From Actinomycetota bacterium (lineage in GTDB: Bacteria; Actinomycetota; Thermoleophilia; Miltoncostaeales; Miltoncostaeaceae), in the NCBI GenBank assembly GCA_005800465.1, contig SYFI01000030.1, forward strand, positions 1 through 37,317: 37,317 nt of DNA. The letters are read 5' to 3'. The notes below the pieces were generated by a model. That model was not told where the DNA came from. It saw only the letters and a list, made by a program, of their open reading frames with translations, and ran no database searches. The stretch's first letter is position 1, and each line of letters begins with the position of its first letter. Below, one piece after another: positions 14,308 through 22,773 of the stretch. The position numbers were made by a program, and so were the translations under genes.

Positions 14308-14739
14308 TCAGCCCTTGGGAATGCGCGCCAGCAACACGTCGCAGGCGGCATGCCGCGACAGGTGCAGCGCAAATGATCCGAGCAGCAGGCGCTCAATCTT
14401 GCCGCGTTCGGCTCCGGCTACCACCAGGTCAACGCCGTGCTCCTCGGCCCACAGGCACACGGCATCAGGCGGATGCCCCTGCAGCACGACCGGCTCTGCG
14501 CCCGGCACCCCGGCCACGGCCTCGGTGAGCCACTCGAGCGCGGCGCCCTGCATCACCTCGGGGTCCGGGATAAACACCCCGCCCTCCCCCATGTAGGGAG
14601 GTGGCATGGAAATGCTGGTCACATGCAGCACGGAGAGGCGTGCGCCCGTGAGCGCGGCGATGCGCGATGCCTCACCAAGGGCCCTCTGCGACCCCGGGCT
14701 GTCCTCAATTGCCACGGCGATGTGCTGGTAACTGTCCAT
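14308..14739 (-). CDS. Universal stress protein, UspA family
   Basis: 143 residues from ATG 14739 (MDSYQHIAVAIEDSPGSQRALGEASRIA). The track ORF starts further upstream, inside the divergent HAD gene, and its extra N-terminus is unlike Usp. The fold markers are present: an N-terminal strand with the acidic residue of the nucleotide site, a middle strand with LSVLHV, and the C-terminal ATP-binding loop VVAGAERGKIERLLLGSFALHLSRHAACDVLLAR (G-x2-G-x9-GS). It is therefore likely an ATP-binding Usp. Its start is 45 bp from that of the divergent HAD gene, so the two promoters overlap. Confidence 0.9.
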   Translation of the reverse strand: MDSYQHIAVAIEDSPGSQRALGEASRIAALTGARLSVLHVTSISMPPPYMGEGGVFIPDPEVMQGAALEWLTEAVAGVPGAEPVVLQGHPPDAVCLWAEEHGVDLVVAGAERGKIERLLLGSFALHLSRHAACDVLLARIPKG

Positions 14740-14784
14740 ACGGCAATCGTAGGGTGTGCAACCGGGCGGCGGTAGGATCGGCAC

Positions 14785-15588
14785 GTGACGGATCTCGCAC
14801 CCCTTGCAGAGCGCTACGACGGACTCATCCTCGATCTGGATGGCTGCCTGTGGGTGGGTGACCGCCCCGTTGGCGGTGCCGCGGCCGCAGTGGATGCGTG
14901 GCGGGCATCTGGCCGCCCACTGGTGTTTCTCACCAACGACCCGCGGTCGGCGCCCGACGAAGTGGTGCAGCGACTGTGGGCCCATGGCGTGCGTGCATCG
15001 CTTGACGAGGTGGTGACCTCCGGCGTGGTGATGCAGGAGTACCTGGCCGAACGCTTTGCCGGTTGCACGGCGGTGGTGGTGGGAAGCCAGGCCATGGTGC
15101 GACATGTGCGGCTTGCGGGGCTTCGCGTCATCGCCGATGTGTCGCTCGTTCCGGATGCCGATGTGGTGGTGCTGGCCAGCCATCCCGGCCTTGCCGACCC
15201 CGAACTCACGTGGGCGGTGCGTGCTGCCTATGCCGGTGCCGCGGTGGTGGCGACCGGTCGCGACCCGGTCGTGCCGTCGGATGCCGGGGTGATCCCCGGA
15301 ACCGGTGGTGTGGTTGCGTATGTGGAGTACTGCTCAGGTGCCGAGGCCGTGGCGGTGGGTAAGCCGGGCGCCCATGCCTGGCGAATTGCCCGTGAGCGCC
15401 TCGGGGTGGACGGCCCGGTGCTGGCGGTGGGCGATCGGCTGGACAGCGACATCGGAGGCGCGGCGGCCGCGGGCATTGATGGTGCCCTGGTGCTCACCGG
15501 GGTGAGCGATACCGCAGATGTACAGGCATGGGATGGTGCCCAGCCAGTGGCGGTGGCCGCCGATCTGGGCGCCCTGCTTCTGGCCTAG
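14785..15588 (+). CDS. HAD-superfamily phosphatase, NagD-like (subfamily IIA)
   Basis: 267 residues from GTG 14785. The HAD motifs are clear: motif I LILDLDGCLW (nucleophile D17, acid D19), motif II FLTNDPRS, a Lys motif in VAVGKPGAHAW, and motif IV VGDRLDSDIGGAAAAG. The C2-type cap between motifs II and III and the overall size match the NagD/4-nitrophenylphosphatase/phosphoglycolate phosphatase group of sugar- and nucleotide-phosphate phosphatases. The substrate cannot be set from sequence. The last four bases (CTAG) are shared with the stop of the convergent fusion gene. Confidence 0.9.
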   Translation: MTDLAPLAERYDGLILDLDGCLWVGDRPVGGAAAAVDAWRASGRPLVFLTNDPRSAPDEVVQRLWAHGVRASLDEVVTSGVVMQEYLAERFAGCTAVVVGSQAMVRHVRLAGLRVIADVSLVPDADVVVLASHPGLADPELTWAVRAAYAGAAVVATGRDPVVPSDAGVIPGTGGVVAYVEYCSGAEAVAVGKPGAHAWRIARERLGVDGPVLAVGDRLDSDIGGAAAAGIDGALVLTGVSDTADVQAWDGAQPVAVAADLGALLLA

Positions 15589-18041
15589 CTGGGTGGCTCC
15601 AGCGACGCGCTCTCTCGCACCACCCGGCGATTGACCTTTCCGGAGGCAAGATGCGGCAGCTCGTCGCGCCACTCCATTGCGGGTGCCGCATGAATACCCA
15701 GTTCGTGTGCCACGGCCGCGTGGATCTCCTTCGCCGCCGCCTCGGTGTCGGCGCCGTCCACCGCCACGGCCACCGCGACAGGCCGCATGAGCCCACGGTC
15801 GTCGTGGCGTCCCACCACCACCACCTCGGCGACCGCTGCATGCGAGAGAACCACGTTCTCCACGGCCACCGGGCTCACCCACTTGGCGTCCACTTTGAAG
15901 AGATCATCGGCACGGCCCACATGCCGGTAGATGCCCTGCTCCTCAATCACCATGTCGCCCATGCGGATCCACTCGCCCATGAGCAGGTCACGGGTGAGGT
16001 CGGCGCGGCGGAAGTAGCCGGATGTGTTGCTGTCGGACTTGATCCACAACTGACCGGCAGTGCCGCTTGGCACGGGCACGCCGTCTGCGTCGCGCAGGGA
16101 GACCTCGGCACCCGGGACGGGTCGCCCGAGGCTTCCGGGCAGGTCATCGCCCGGCCGGGTGGACAACACCACGTTCGAACACTCCGAGCAGCCGAGGCCC
16201 TCCACCACGTCGAGCGAGGGCATCACCTCGCGCAGACGCCTGAGCACCGTTGCGGGCAGGGAGTCGCCTGATGATGCCCCCATGCGCACGGTGCTGAGGC
16301 CCTCGATCTGATCCGGGTGCCGGTTGACGAACTCGGCCAGCTGCGACCAGAAGGTGGGAACGCCGGTGAGCACAGTCACTCCGTGGTCGCGGCAGGCGTG
16401 CATTACCGTGCGCACGTTCGGAGTGATGCGCGTGTGGATGACATGGGCACCACATCCGAGGGGGCGGAAGAACCCGTTGCCGAATCCGAGTGACGTGAAA
16501 CCGCGCGAGACTGCGTGACAGGTGTCGCCGGGCCCGAGCCCCAGCACCTCGGTTGCGTAGCCGTCCACCGAGGTTCGCATGTCGCGATGGGCATGGACCG
16601 CCCCCTTCGGGCGTCCGGTCGAACCCGACGAGAACACGATGTACGCCGGGTCCTCGGGGTGTACCGCGGCCACGGGCACCGGTGTGCCCTGCGCCAGATC
16701 ATCGGAGGTCATGGTGCGCCATGGGCCCTCTGGCACCGGTACCTCGGTCACCACGATCGCCGGCGCGGCGTCGTCAAGGATTCCTGCCAGCATCTCGTTG
16801 TTCCCATTCGGATCGAGGGGGATGGCCACCCCGGCTGCGGCTGCGGTGCCAAGCACGGCCTGCATCCAGTGGCGTCCATCGCGCAGCACCACGGCAACGC
16901 GCTCGCCCGCGCAGAGGCCCGCTCCGCGCAGTGCCCCGGCCCCGGCCCCAACGGCCGCCGAGAGGTCGTCGTAGGTCCACGTGCCGTCTTCGTCGGTGAC
17001 CGCCGGGGTACGTCCGCGTCCATCGCGCCGGTGGCGCTCCACCAGCAGGTCCACCAGATTTGCCTCGCGGGTCGCGCTGGGAGGAAAGGGGGTGGCCGCC
17101 AACGGTGTCGCCATGACCTCGGCAAGCGCATCAAGCGCATCGGGGGGAACCCGGTTGGGCATAACAAGGATGGCGTCGGTGGCACCGGCATCGGCAAATG
17201 CGCGCAGGCGGGATGCAATGTCATCTGGGCTCCCCACAAGGCCCTTGTGCTCAAGCCAGCGCAGGTACTTTTCAGGCTCGCTCTCGAGCGCGGTGGCCTC
17301 GGGCGTGACCCATGCGATGGCCTCTTCGGGGTCGCGCATGGGAAGCGCGTAAAGGTAGGTGGCCACCCGGAGGGGCGCCTCGATTCCAGCCGCCTCCCGC
17401 GCGGCAACGGCGATGGCCACGCGCTCTGCCAGGTCGTCCGGCTCGAGGAATGCGGCGAAGATCCCATCGGCACGCTCACCGGCGATGCGCAGCAGCCGGG
17501 GGCGGTGCGCGGCGATGAGGATGGGCGCCGTGGTGGGCCCGGGCGCGCATGGGGCATCGATGATGAGCCCGTCCACGGTCGCACCGTCGGGGTTCGCGAA
17601 CATCGCGCGCATCACGTCGAGTGCCTGCAGCAGCCCTGCAGTGCGTTCCTTCGGCGGCACGAATGGATACCCGTACGCGTCGTGTTCACCCTTGTCCGAT
17701 CCGGTACCGATACCGATCACCAGACGGCCGGCCGAGATGTGCTGCAGCACCGAGGCCATCTTGGCCCCGAGCGCCGGGGGGCGGTAGGCAGCCGACAGCA
17801 CCGCGGTGCCAAGGGTGATGCGGTGTGTGACCGCGGCGATGGCAGCGAGGCCGGTGAAGGCGTCAAACGCCGCGTCCCGGTGCAGCCGTCCCGGGGTCCA
17901 CAGGTGGTCGTTCAGCCAGACGGAGTCAAACCCCAGCGACTCGGCACGAATGGCCGCGTCGCGAAGATCAGGCCACGACGATGCGTACTGCGGCAGCCTG
18001 ACGCCCAGCCTGAGGCCGGGCCCATTGCCCAGCGGGGTCAT
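15585..18041 (-). CDS. Fusion: luciferase-like F420/flavin oxidoreductase + acyl/aryl-CoA ligase
   Basis: One uninterrupted 818-residue ORF with two enzymes. Residues 10-310 are a luciferase-like monooxygenase TIM barrel: RLGVRLPQYASSWPDLRDAAIRAESLGFDSVWLNDHLW, the family glycine stretch VIGIGTGSDKGEHDAYGYPF, and GSPDDIASRLRAFADAGATDAILV, closest in style to actinobacterial F420-dependent members. After a linker of about 30 residues, 345-818 is an AMP-forming ligase with SSGSTGRPKG (471-480), GCSECS (617-622), MGDM (694-697), GRADDLFKVDAKWVSP (709-724) and the C-terminal catalytic Lys in SGKVNRR (K802). The PGDDLPGSLGRPVPGAE and WVSP strings recall benzoate-CoA ligases. A redox step followed by activation of the product carboxylate is a reasonable inference. 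The start overlaps the upstream LytR_C stop (ATGA), indicating an operon. Confidence 0.92.
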   Translation of the reverse strand: MTPLGNGPGLRLGVRLPQYASSWPDLRDAAIRAESLGFDSVWLNDHLWTPGRLHRDAAFDAFTGLAAIAAVTHRITLGTAVLSAAYRPPALGAKMASVLQHISAGRLVIGIGTGSDKGEHDAYGYPFVPPKERTAGLLQALDVMRAMFANPDGATVDGLIIDAPCAPGPTTAPILIAAHRPRLLRIAGERADGIFAAFLEPDDLAERVAIAVAAREAAGIEAPLRVATYLYALPMRDPEEAIAWVTPEATALESEPEKYLRWLEHKGLVGSPDDIASRLRAFADAGATDAILVMPNRVPPDALDALAEVMATPLAATPFPPSATREANLVDLLVERHRRDGRGRTPAVTDEDGTWTYDDLSAAVGAGAGALRGAGLCAGERVAVVLRDGRHWMQAVLGTAAAAGVAIPLDPNGNNEMLAGILDDAAPAIVVTEVPVPEGPWRTMTSDDLAQGTPVPVAAVHPEDPAYIVFSSGSTGRPKGAVHAHRDMRTSVDGYATEVLGLGPGDTCHAVSRGFTSLGFGNGFFRPLGCGAHVIHTRITPNVRTVMHACRDHGVTVLTGVPTFWSQLAEFVNRHPDQIEGLSTVRMGASSGDSLPATVLRRLREVMPSLDVVEGLGCSECSNVVLSTRPGDDLPGSLGRPVPGAEVSLRDADGVPVPSGTAGQLWIKSDSNTSGYFRRADLTRDLLMGEWIRMGDMVIEEQGIYRHVGRADDLFKVDAKWVSPVAVENVVLSHAAVAEVVVVGRHDDRGLMRPVAVAVAVDGADTEAAAKEIHAAVAHELGIHAAPAMEWRDELPHLASGKVNRRVVRESASLEPPS

Positions 18042-18637
18042 CCCCCGAGGACGAGCACCACGTCGACGTCAGGCTGCACCGTGACGGCCTCCGATTCGAT
18101 GGTGCTTCCCGCGACCAGGGCATCTTCCGACTTCGCGCCCAGATCTGCAGCAACCTGCTTGGCGGCGACGTCCTGACCGGTGCGGAAGTACGCGATGGTC
18201 GTCGGCTGCGCGGCAGCGTTGCCCTTGCCCACATTCACGTACCCGATGGCCTGCGCCTGCGACTGCGTCTTGGCAGCCAGGCCCTTGGTGGCGGTGCCGT
18301 TGAGCACCACCAACTTGATCTGGTCACGGGCCGGTGCACCGGAGATGGTGGAGCCCGTTGTACCGGTAGTCCCCGTGGTCCCTGTGGTGTCAACGGTCGC
18401 CGTAGTGCCCACGGTGTCGATGGCAGCGCTGGTGGCGGTGGTATCGGTGGGTGCAACGGTGGCGGTGGTCTCAATCGCCTGACCGACCGGCGGCAGCGTA
18501 AGGCCGCCACCGTCGCCACGGGCGAACCACCCGATGACAAAGCCGATGACGATGCACGAAACACCTAGGAGCACAGGACGTGCCCAGCCGTTGGTGCTGC
18601 CGCGAGATGAGTCGTTTGCAGCCATAACCGTCGACAC
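18038..18637 (-). CDS. Membrane-anchored LytR C-terminal domain (LytR_C) protein
   Basis: 199 residues. A short cytoplasmic N-terminus is followed by one transmembrane helix (VLLGVSCIVIGFVIGWFA, about 22-40) and a low-complexity Thr/Gly spacer (TVDTTGTTGTTGTTGST, about 70-97). The LytR_C fold spans about 105-199 (IKLVVLNGTATKGLAAKTQSQAQAIGYVNV...VDVVLVLGG), the VxVLNGTxxxGLA pattern of this domain. It lacks the LytR-CpsA-Psr phosphotransferase domain, so it is a stand-alone extracytoplasmic LytR_C protein, common in actinobacteria and possibly involved in wall-polymer recognition. The start could be ATG 18637 or 18625. It is coupled by ATGA to the fusion enzyme downstream, a puzzling partner. 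Confidence 0.85.
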   Translation of the reverse strand: MSTVMAANDSSRGSTNGWARPVLLGVSCIVIGFVIGWFARGDGGGLTLPPVGQAIETTATVAPTDTTATSAAIDTVGTTATVDTTGTTGTTGTTGSTISGAPARDQIKLVVLNGTATKGLAAKTQSQAQAIGYVNVGKGNAAAQPTTIAYFRTGQDVAAKQVAADLGAKSEDALVAGSTIESEAVTVQPDVDVVLVLGG

Positions 18638-18840
18638 TCTACCCCAACATCACGATGTGTGTGTCACGGAGCCCGTTGGCAGTGCTCGGCGCCGGGGGCT
18701 GCTGCTATGTTTCCAGCAGGTCGCAGGGCCATCTGGCGCCAGCAATTGTTGATCCGCGCCGATCGCCTCCGACCTCCTTGTCCGCATCGGTTCCCCCTTG
18801 GGGCCGACGCCCGTAATGCCCCACAGGCACGGGCCGAAAT

Positions 18841-21381
18841 GTGCGAGATGGCATGACTGCATCCTCAGAGACCACCGAGGTCCTCGCCCCCGCCGAGCGG
18901 CTTCTGGCTGCGCTCGCCGATCCGGCGAGCTGGTGGCCCGACGTCGTGCTGCGTGAGCACCAGATAGAGGCCCTCGACGAGCTCGCCGTGCGGCTGCGTG
19001 CAGGTGAATCGCGCACATGGGTGGATGCCCCCACTGGGTCGGGCAAGACCATCACCTTCTGCGCACTTGCCGCAGCGCTCGACGGATCAGCACTCATTCT
19101 CGTTCCCCGCCGCAACCTGGCCGAGCAGACCGCCACCGCACTGCAGACCTTCTTCCCCAGCCTCAAGTTCACGGTGGACGGGGTGGCGGGCATCGGGACC
19201 CCGGGGGTGACCATTTGTACGTATCAGGCGGCGCTCCGCCATGTAGATGAGGCCGATTGGGAGTCGGTGACTTTGCTGGTGTGCGATGAGGCCCACACCA
19301 CGCTGGGCCAGCAGACCCGCAAGATGATCGACAACGCGACCAACGCGATCGTGGTGGGATTCACCGCAACTCCGGCCACCACAACGGGCCATGTGGAGCA
19401 GGTGTTCGGTCCGGTGGCCACCACGCTCGACCGCCAGGCGGCGATCGACCGCGGAATCCTGTGCCCGCTCAGGTCGCTGCGCGTGGAGCGGGCCGTCGAC
19501 CTTTCCGACGTCACTCGCGTGCGCGGTGACTTCGACCAGGCCAGTCTGGGTCGCGCCCTCGACCGTGCGTTGTGGCACCGCGCCTGTGCCGATGTGTGGT
19601 CAGAGCACTTCCAGCCGCTGGGGCTCGCCGGCGTGGCCTACACGGCAACCGTTGCGCAGGCGCATGCCCTGGCCGACGAGATGGTCGAGCGGGGCGTGCG
19701 CGCCGCCGCGGTGTCGGGGCAGACGCAGAGCAGGGAATTGCAAAAGGTCCTCAGACAGTTCGGGGCCGGCGAAATTGACGTGCTGTGCAACGCCGACCTG
19801 CTCACCGAGGGCTGGGACGAGACCCGTGCCGCGGTGGTCATGCATCTGGCGCCCACCACGTCGGAGCGTGTGTTCGTGCAGCGCCTGGGCCGCGTGATGC
19901 GCCCGGCCCCCGAGAAGGAAGCCGTGTCGGTGGAGTTCCTGCCGGTGGGTGACCCCATGGGCGTGCAGACCAGCCACGACCTGTTTGGTGAGGGCTGGTA
20001 CAAGCCGCTCGGTCGTGTTGCCGGGCCCCCTGAGGGCGGCGAGCGGGGCAAGCTTGCACGGGCGGCCGCGGTGCTGGCCGAACAGGACGGCGGGCGTGCG
20101 AGCCTGGTGAACCCACGTGCCAGTGCCAGCGCGCTGGTGAAGGGGTTCGTCGATGGCGGCTGGCGCGAGGCTGACCCCGGCGACATCCCCATGGGCGTTA
20201 TGGAGGAGTGGGTGGAGGCCGCCGCCAACGACACCGATTGGTCTGAAGTGGCCGAGCGGGTGTCGGCCGGCTTCGACGTGCGCGGGGCGCATGCCTGGTG
20301 GGCACTGTCCGGCGTGGTGGCACGCAAGGCGCAAAACGGCGACGAGCAGCCGCTGTGGCGGGCATGGGCGCTGGCACTGCTGGTGCACCCCGAACTGCGT
20401 CAGGCACTGCCCGAAGATGCCCCACGCGCGGTGCTCGACCGCCTTCGCATGACGGCCCGCGAACGCATCCGCGCGTTGTGGTTCCACGCCGATCAGGATG
20501 GCAAGTGGGACAGCGTGGCCTCGCTCGAGCAGCAGGGGCGATCGGCCGAACGCCGCCGCCGTTGGTCGGCCCTCGACTCGGCATCGGCGTGGGCGCCCTC
20601 CTGGGCCTGGGAGGTATCTCGTGGGTTGGCTGATGTCAGCCGTCCCGGTCGTAATCAGGAGCTGCACCGCATTGCGAAGTGGGAGTCGCAGCACCTGATC
20701 GAGAACGGCGGCGACGTGGGCCTCATCGGGCTGTGGTTGCGCGCCGTGGGCGCGCCGGCCCCCGATCCCATTGCCCCACCTGACGGTGAACTGCCGCTCA
20801 AGCCGGGCGTGGCCGGACGTCTGGTGCTGGCCCTTGGCCCGGGCGACGTGCCGCAGAAGAGCGAGGACATCCGTATCGCCAGCCGTGCCGCGGGTGCCTG
20901 CGGCGGATGGGCGGCGCTTCGCGGCGCGCTGGATGCAATCGACTGGACAACGCCCGACGGCCGCCGTGCGCTGCGCGCCGCCGTGGGCACCCGCAATGCG
21001 CGTGCCCTGCAGAACCGGCGCGCGTGGAACCAACTGCGCCCCAAGTGTCCGCGCTTGCCCCCGGCCGAGGATGTGGGAATCGGCGAGCCGCCAAAGAGCG
21101 GAGGCGATGACGCCGCCGGAAAGCGCCGTCGCCGCCGTCGCCGCAAGTTGAGTACCGCCGATGTGGCCAATGGCACCTCGCCGCCCAAGGAGACGGCGAA
21201 GGAGAAGCCCGCCGCCGCCCCGGCTGCACCGCAAGGTGCATCGGCACCGGGCGATGGTGCGCCAGCTGAGGCACCGAGCTCCCCACGTAAGCGCCGCCGC
21301 CGCCATCGCAAGAAGGCCGCAGGTGCGGGCAGCGGTTCGGGCGCAGCCGATTCCACGACCGGCGCTCCCCCGGGCGAATGA
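18841..21381 (+). CDS. Superfamily 2 DEAD/DEAH-type helicase with Arg-rich C-terminal tails
   Basis: 846 residues (start GTG 18841, or ATG 18853). The helicase core has a Q-type REHQIEAL (38-45), Walker A APTGSGKT (63-70), LVPRRNLAEQT (Ia), Walker B/II VCDEAH (147-152), III GFTATP (173-178), a second RecA domain with DVLCNADLLTEGWDE (V), and FVQRLGRVMRP (VI). This resembles the SSL2/DEAD-like group acting on duplex nucleic acid. The next 330 or so residues are of unknown fold, rich in Trp and Ala. The end is disordered with KRRRRRRRK and RKRRRRHRKK tracts that should bind nucleic acid. It is coupled to the small gene 21378-21644 by an ATGA overlap. The biological role is unknown. Confidence 0.9.
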   Translation: MRDGMTASSETTEVLAPAERLLAALADPASWWPDVVLREHQIEALDELAVRLRAGESRTWVDAPTGSGKTITFCALAAALDGSALILVPRRNLAEQTATALQTFFPSLKFTVDGVAGIGTPGVTICTYQAALRHVDEADWESVTLLVCDEAHTTLGQQTRKMIDNATNAIVVGFTATPATTTGHVEQVFGPVATTLDRQAAIDRGILCPLRSLRVERAVDLSDVTRVRGDFDQASLGRALDRALWHRACADVWSEHFQPLGLAGVAYTATVAQAHALADEMVERGVRAAAVSGQTQSRELQKVLRQFGAGEIDVLCNADLLTEGWDETRAAVVMHLAPTTSERVFVQRLGRVMRPAPEKEAVSVEFLPVGDPMGVQTSHDLFGEGWYKPLGRVAGPPEGGERGKLARAAAVLAEQDGGRASLVNPRASASALVKGFVDGGWREADPGDIPMGVMEEWVEAAANDTDWSEVAERVSAGFDVRGAHAWWALSGVVARKAQNGDEQPLWRAWALALLVHPELRQALPEDAPRAVLDRLRMTARERIRALWFHADQDGKWDSVASLEQQGRSAERRRRWSALDSASAWAPSWAWEVSRGLADVSRPGRNQELHRIAKWESQHLIENGGDVGLIGLWLRAVGAPAPDPIAPPDGELPLKPGVAGRLVLALGPGDVPQKSEDIRIASRAAGACGGWAALRGALDAIDWTTPDGRRALRAAVGTRNARALQNRRAWNQLRPKCPRLPPAEDVGIGEPPKSGGDDAAGKRRRRRRRKLSTADVANGTSPPKETAKEKPAAAPAAPQGASAPGDGAPAEAPSSPRKRRRRHRKKAAGAGSGSGAADSTTGAPPGE

Positions 21382-21644
21382 CTGACGGCTCCTCCGCTGC
21401 ACCGCCCGGGGGCGCGGGCGCCGTGGCCGATCGCCGGTGGGCCCGGGTGCGCGAGATCGCGGCCGATATCACCCGGCTGGAGGCCGCGGAGCGTGCAGAT
21501 GGCCTGAGCGATGGTGAGCTCACAGAGTTGGCCCGCTTGCGACTGGCGGCCGAACGCGCGAGCGCCCGGGCGATTCTGGCCGACGAATTGGCGGACAGCA
21601 TCGCAGTGGCCGAGCGTGTGAAGCGCGCCGCTCCGGGGGCATAG
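21378..21644 (+). CDS. Small helical hypothetical protein coupled to the helicase
   Basis: 88 residues. After a Gly/Ala-rich start, residues about 18-85 form continuous heptad-like helix (RRWARVREIAADITRLEAAERADGLSDGELTELARLRLAAERASARAILADELADSIAVAERVKRA). No cysteines, membrane segments or known motifs are seen. Its ATG overlaps the helicase stop (ATGA), so it should be made in step with the helicase and may bind it. I cannot assign a family. Confidence 0.6.
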   Translation: MTDGSSAAPPGGAGAVADRRWARVREIAADITRLEAAERADGLSDGELTELARLRLAAERASARAILADELADSIAVAERVKRAAPGA

Positions 21645-21775
21645 TGATGGCGCTGGTAACTGTCGGGCTCGTGCTGGGTCTGCGATCGCACCGGCAGGCG
21701 CATGGCATACCGGAACCTCGATTCTTCAGCGGATCTTAAGAACCCTTACCACGGCCTTCACATTGACGACCTACG

Positions 21776-22750
21776 GTGGCACCCGTGCACGATGAAGAAA
21801 TGACAGGCGCACTCCCGCCGCTGAGCCCCCGCCCCGCATCCGGTGACGGCCTTCCGCCGCTCGCCCCGCGGGCATCGCAGGGCGCGCAGGGACTTCCGCC
21901 GGTCGAGTCGGTTGCCCGCACCGGCGCCACGGCCTCACCCGATGCCCCGCCGCCGCCGAGATCGACGACACCGCCGAAGGCACCTGAGACGCCGCAGGCG
22001 CCACGCGAACGGGCCGTTCGCATGCGGGTGGTCACGCTGGTGGTGGTGGCCGCAGCCGCAGGTGCCATCGGCGGTGGGCTCGCCGCATCGTTCCTTGGCG
22101 GTGATGATCAGGGTGCGGCCTCTGGAGCAACCGGCAGCAGCCAGGCGGTGCCCACCGCCTCGGCCGCCGATTCGGCGATCATGCCGCTGCAGGACGCCAT
22201 CTCCAGCGTGAGGCCATCGGTGGTGCAGGTACGCACTGCGGGGGGGCAGGGCAGTGGCGTGGTCATGCAGTCGCGCGGGCTCATCATCACCAACAATCAT
22301 GTGGCCGGTGCCAAGGGCACCAAGGTGACGGTGGTAACCGCCGATAACCGCGAGGTGCCCGCCGTGGTGGTGGCGAGCGACCCCCAGCGCGATCTGGATG
22401 TACTGAGGCCGCAGGGGTCGGTGGGACCGGGTGCCGCGTTGGCGGCCGAGCCGGATGCCGGTCTGCGTGCCGGCGACACGGTGTTTGCCATCGGTAGCCC
22501 ATTTGGGCTCATGAACACGGTCACAGTCGGCGTGGTCAGTGCCGTCAACCGCCCCGGTGATTCGGGTCAGCCCATGATCCAGACCGATGCGCCCATCAAT
22601 CCCGGCAACTCCGGGGGTGGTCTGTTTGACCTCCGCGGTCGTCTGGTGGGAGTTCCCACATCAATCAACAGTCCGGTGCCCGGCAACGTGGGCATCGGCT
22701 TTGCCGTGACCTCTGCCGAGGTACAGCGGATGCTTAAGTCAGTGAAGTGA
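21776..22750 (+). CDS. Membrane-anchored HtrA/DegP-like serine protease without PDZ domain
   Basis: 324 residues. A Pro-rich cytoplasmic N-terminus (1-80) is followed by one transmembrane helix (VVTLVVVAAAAGAIGGGLAASFL, about 85-107), a short linker and a trypsin-like S1C domain (about 138-324). The triad is H175 (ITNNHVAG), D206 (QRDLDVL) and S279 (NPGNSGGGLFD). The sequence ends at IGFAVTSAEVQRMLKSVK, so the C-terminal PDZ domain usual in HtrA is absent. The active site faces outward, for quality control or processing of exported proteins. Start options are GTG 21776, GTG 21785 and ATG 21800. It heads the MoxR-DUF58-Bat gene run, 23 bp before the moxR start preferred here. Confidence 0.9.
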   Translation: MAPVHDEEMTGALPPLSPRPASGDGLPPLAPRASQGAQGLPPVESVARTGATASPDAPPPPRSTTPPKAPETPQAPRERAVRMRVVTLVVVAAAAGAIGGGLAASFLGGDDQGAASGATGSSQAVPTASAADSAIMPLQDAISSVRPSVVQVRTAGGQGSGVVMQSRGLIITNNHVAGAKGTKVTVVTADNREVPAVVVASDPQRDLDVLRPQGSVGPGAALAAEPDAGLRAGDTVFAIGSPFGLMNTVTVGVVSAVNRPGDSGQPMIQTDAPINPGNSGGGLFDLRGRLVGVPTSINSPVPGNVGIGFAVTSAEVQRMLKSVK

Positions 22751-22773
22751 TGAACGATCAAGGAGCAGTGCCA

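Noticed and set aside
14740-15183. N-terminal extension of the universal stress protein
   Set aside because: It lies opposite the HAD gene and has no Usp character; MDSYQHIAVAIEDS is the expected beginning.
21644-21739. 31-codon ORF after the small helical protein gene
   Set aside because: It has a plausible coupled GTG-ATG start but no recognisable content, and lies where the HtrA promoter should be. Too weak to list.
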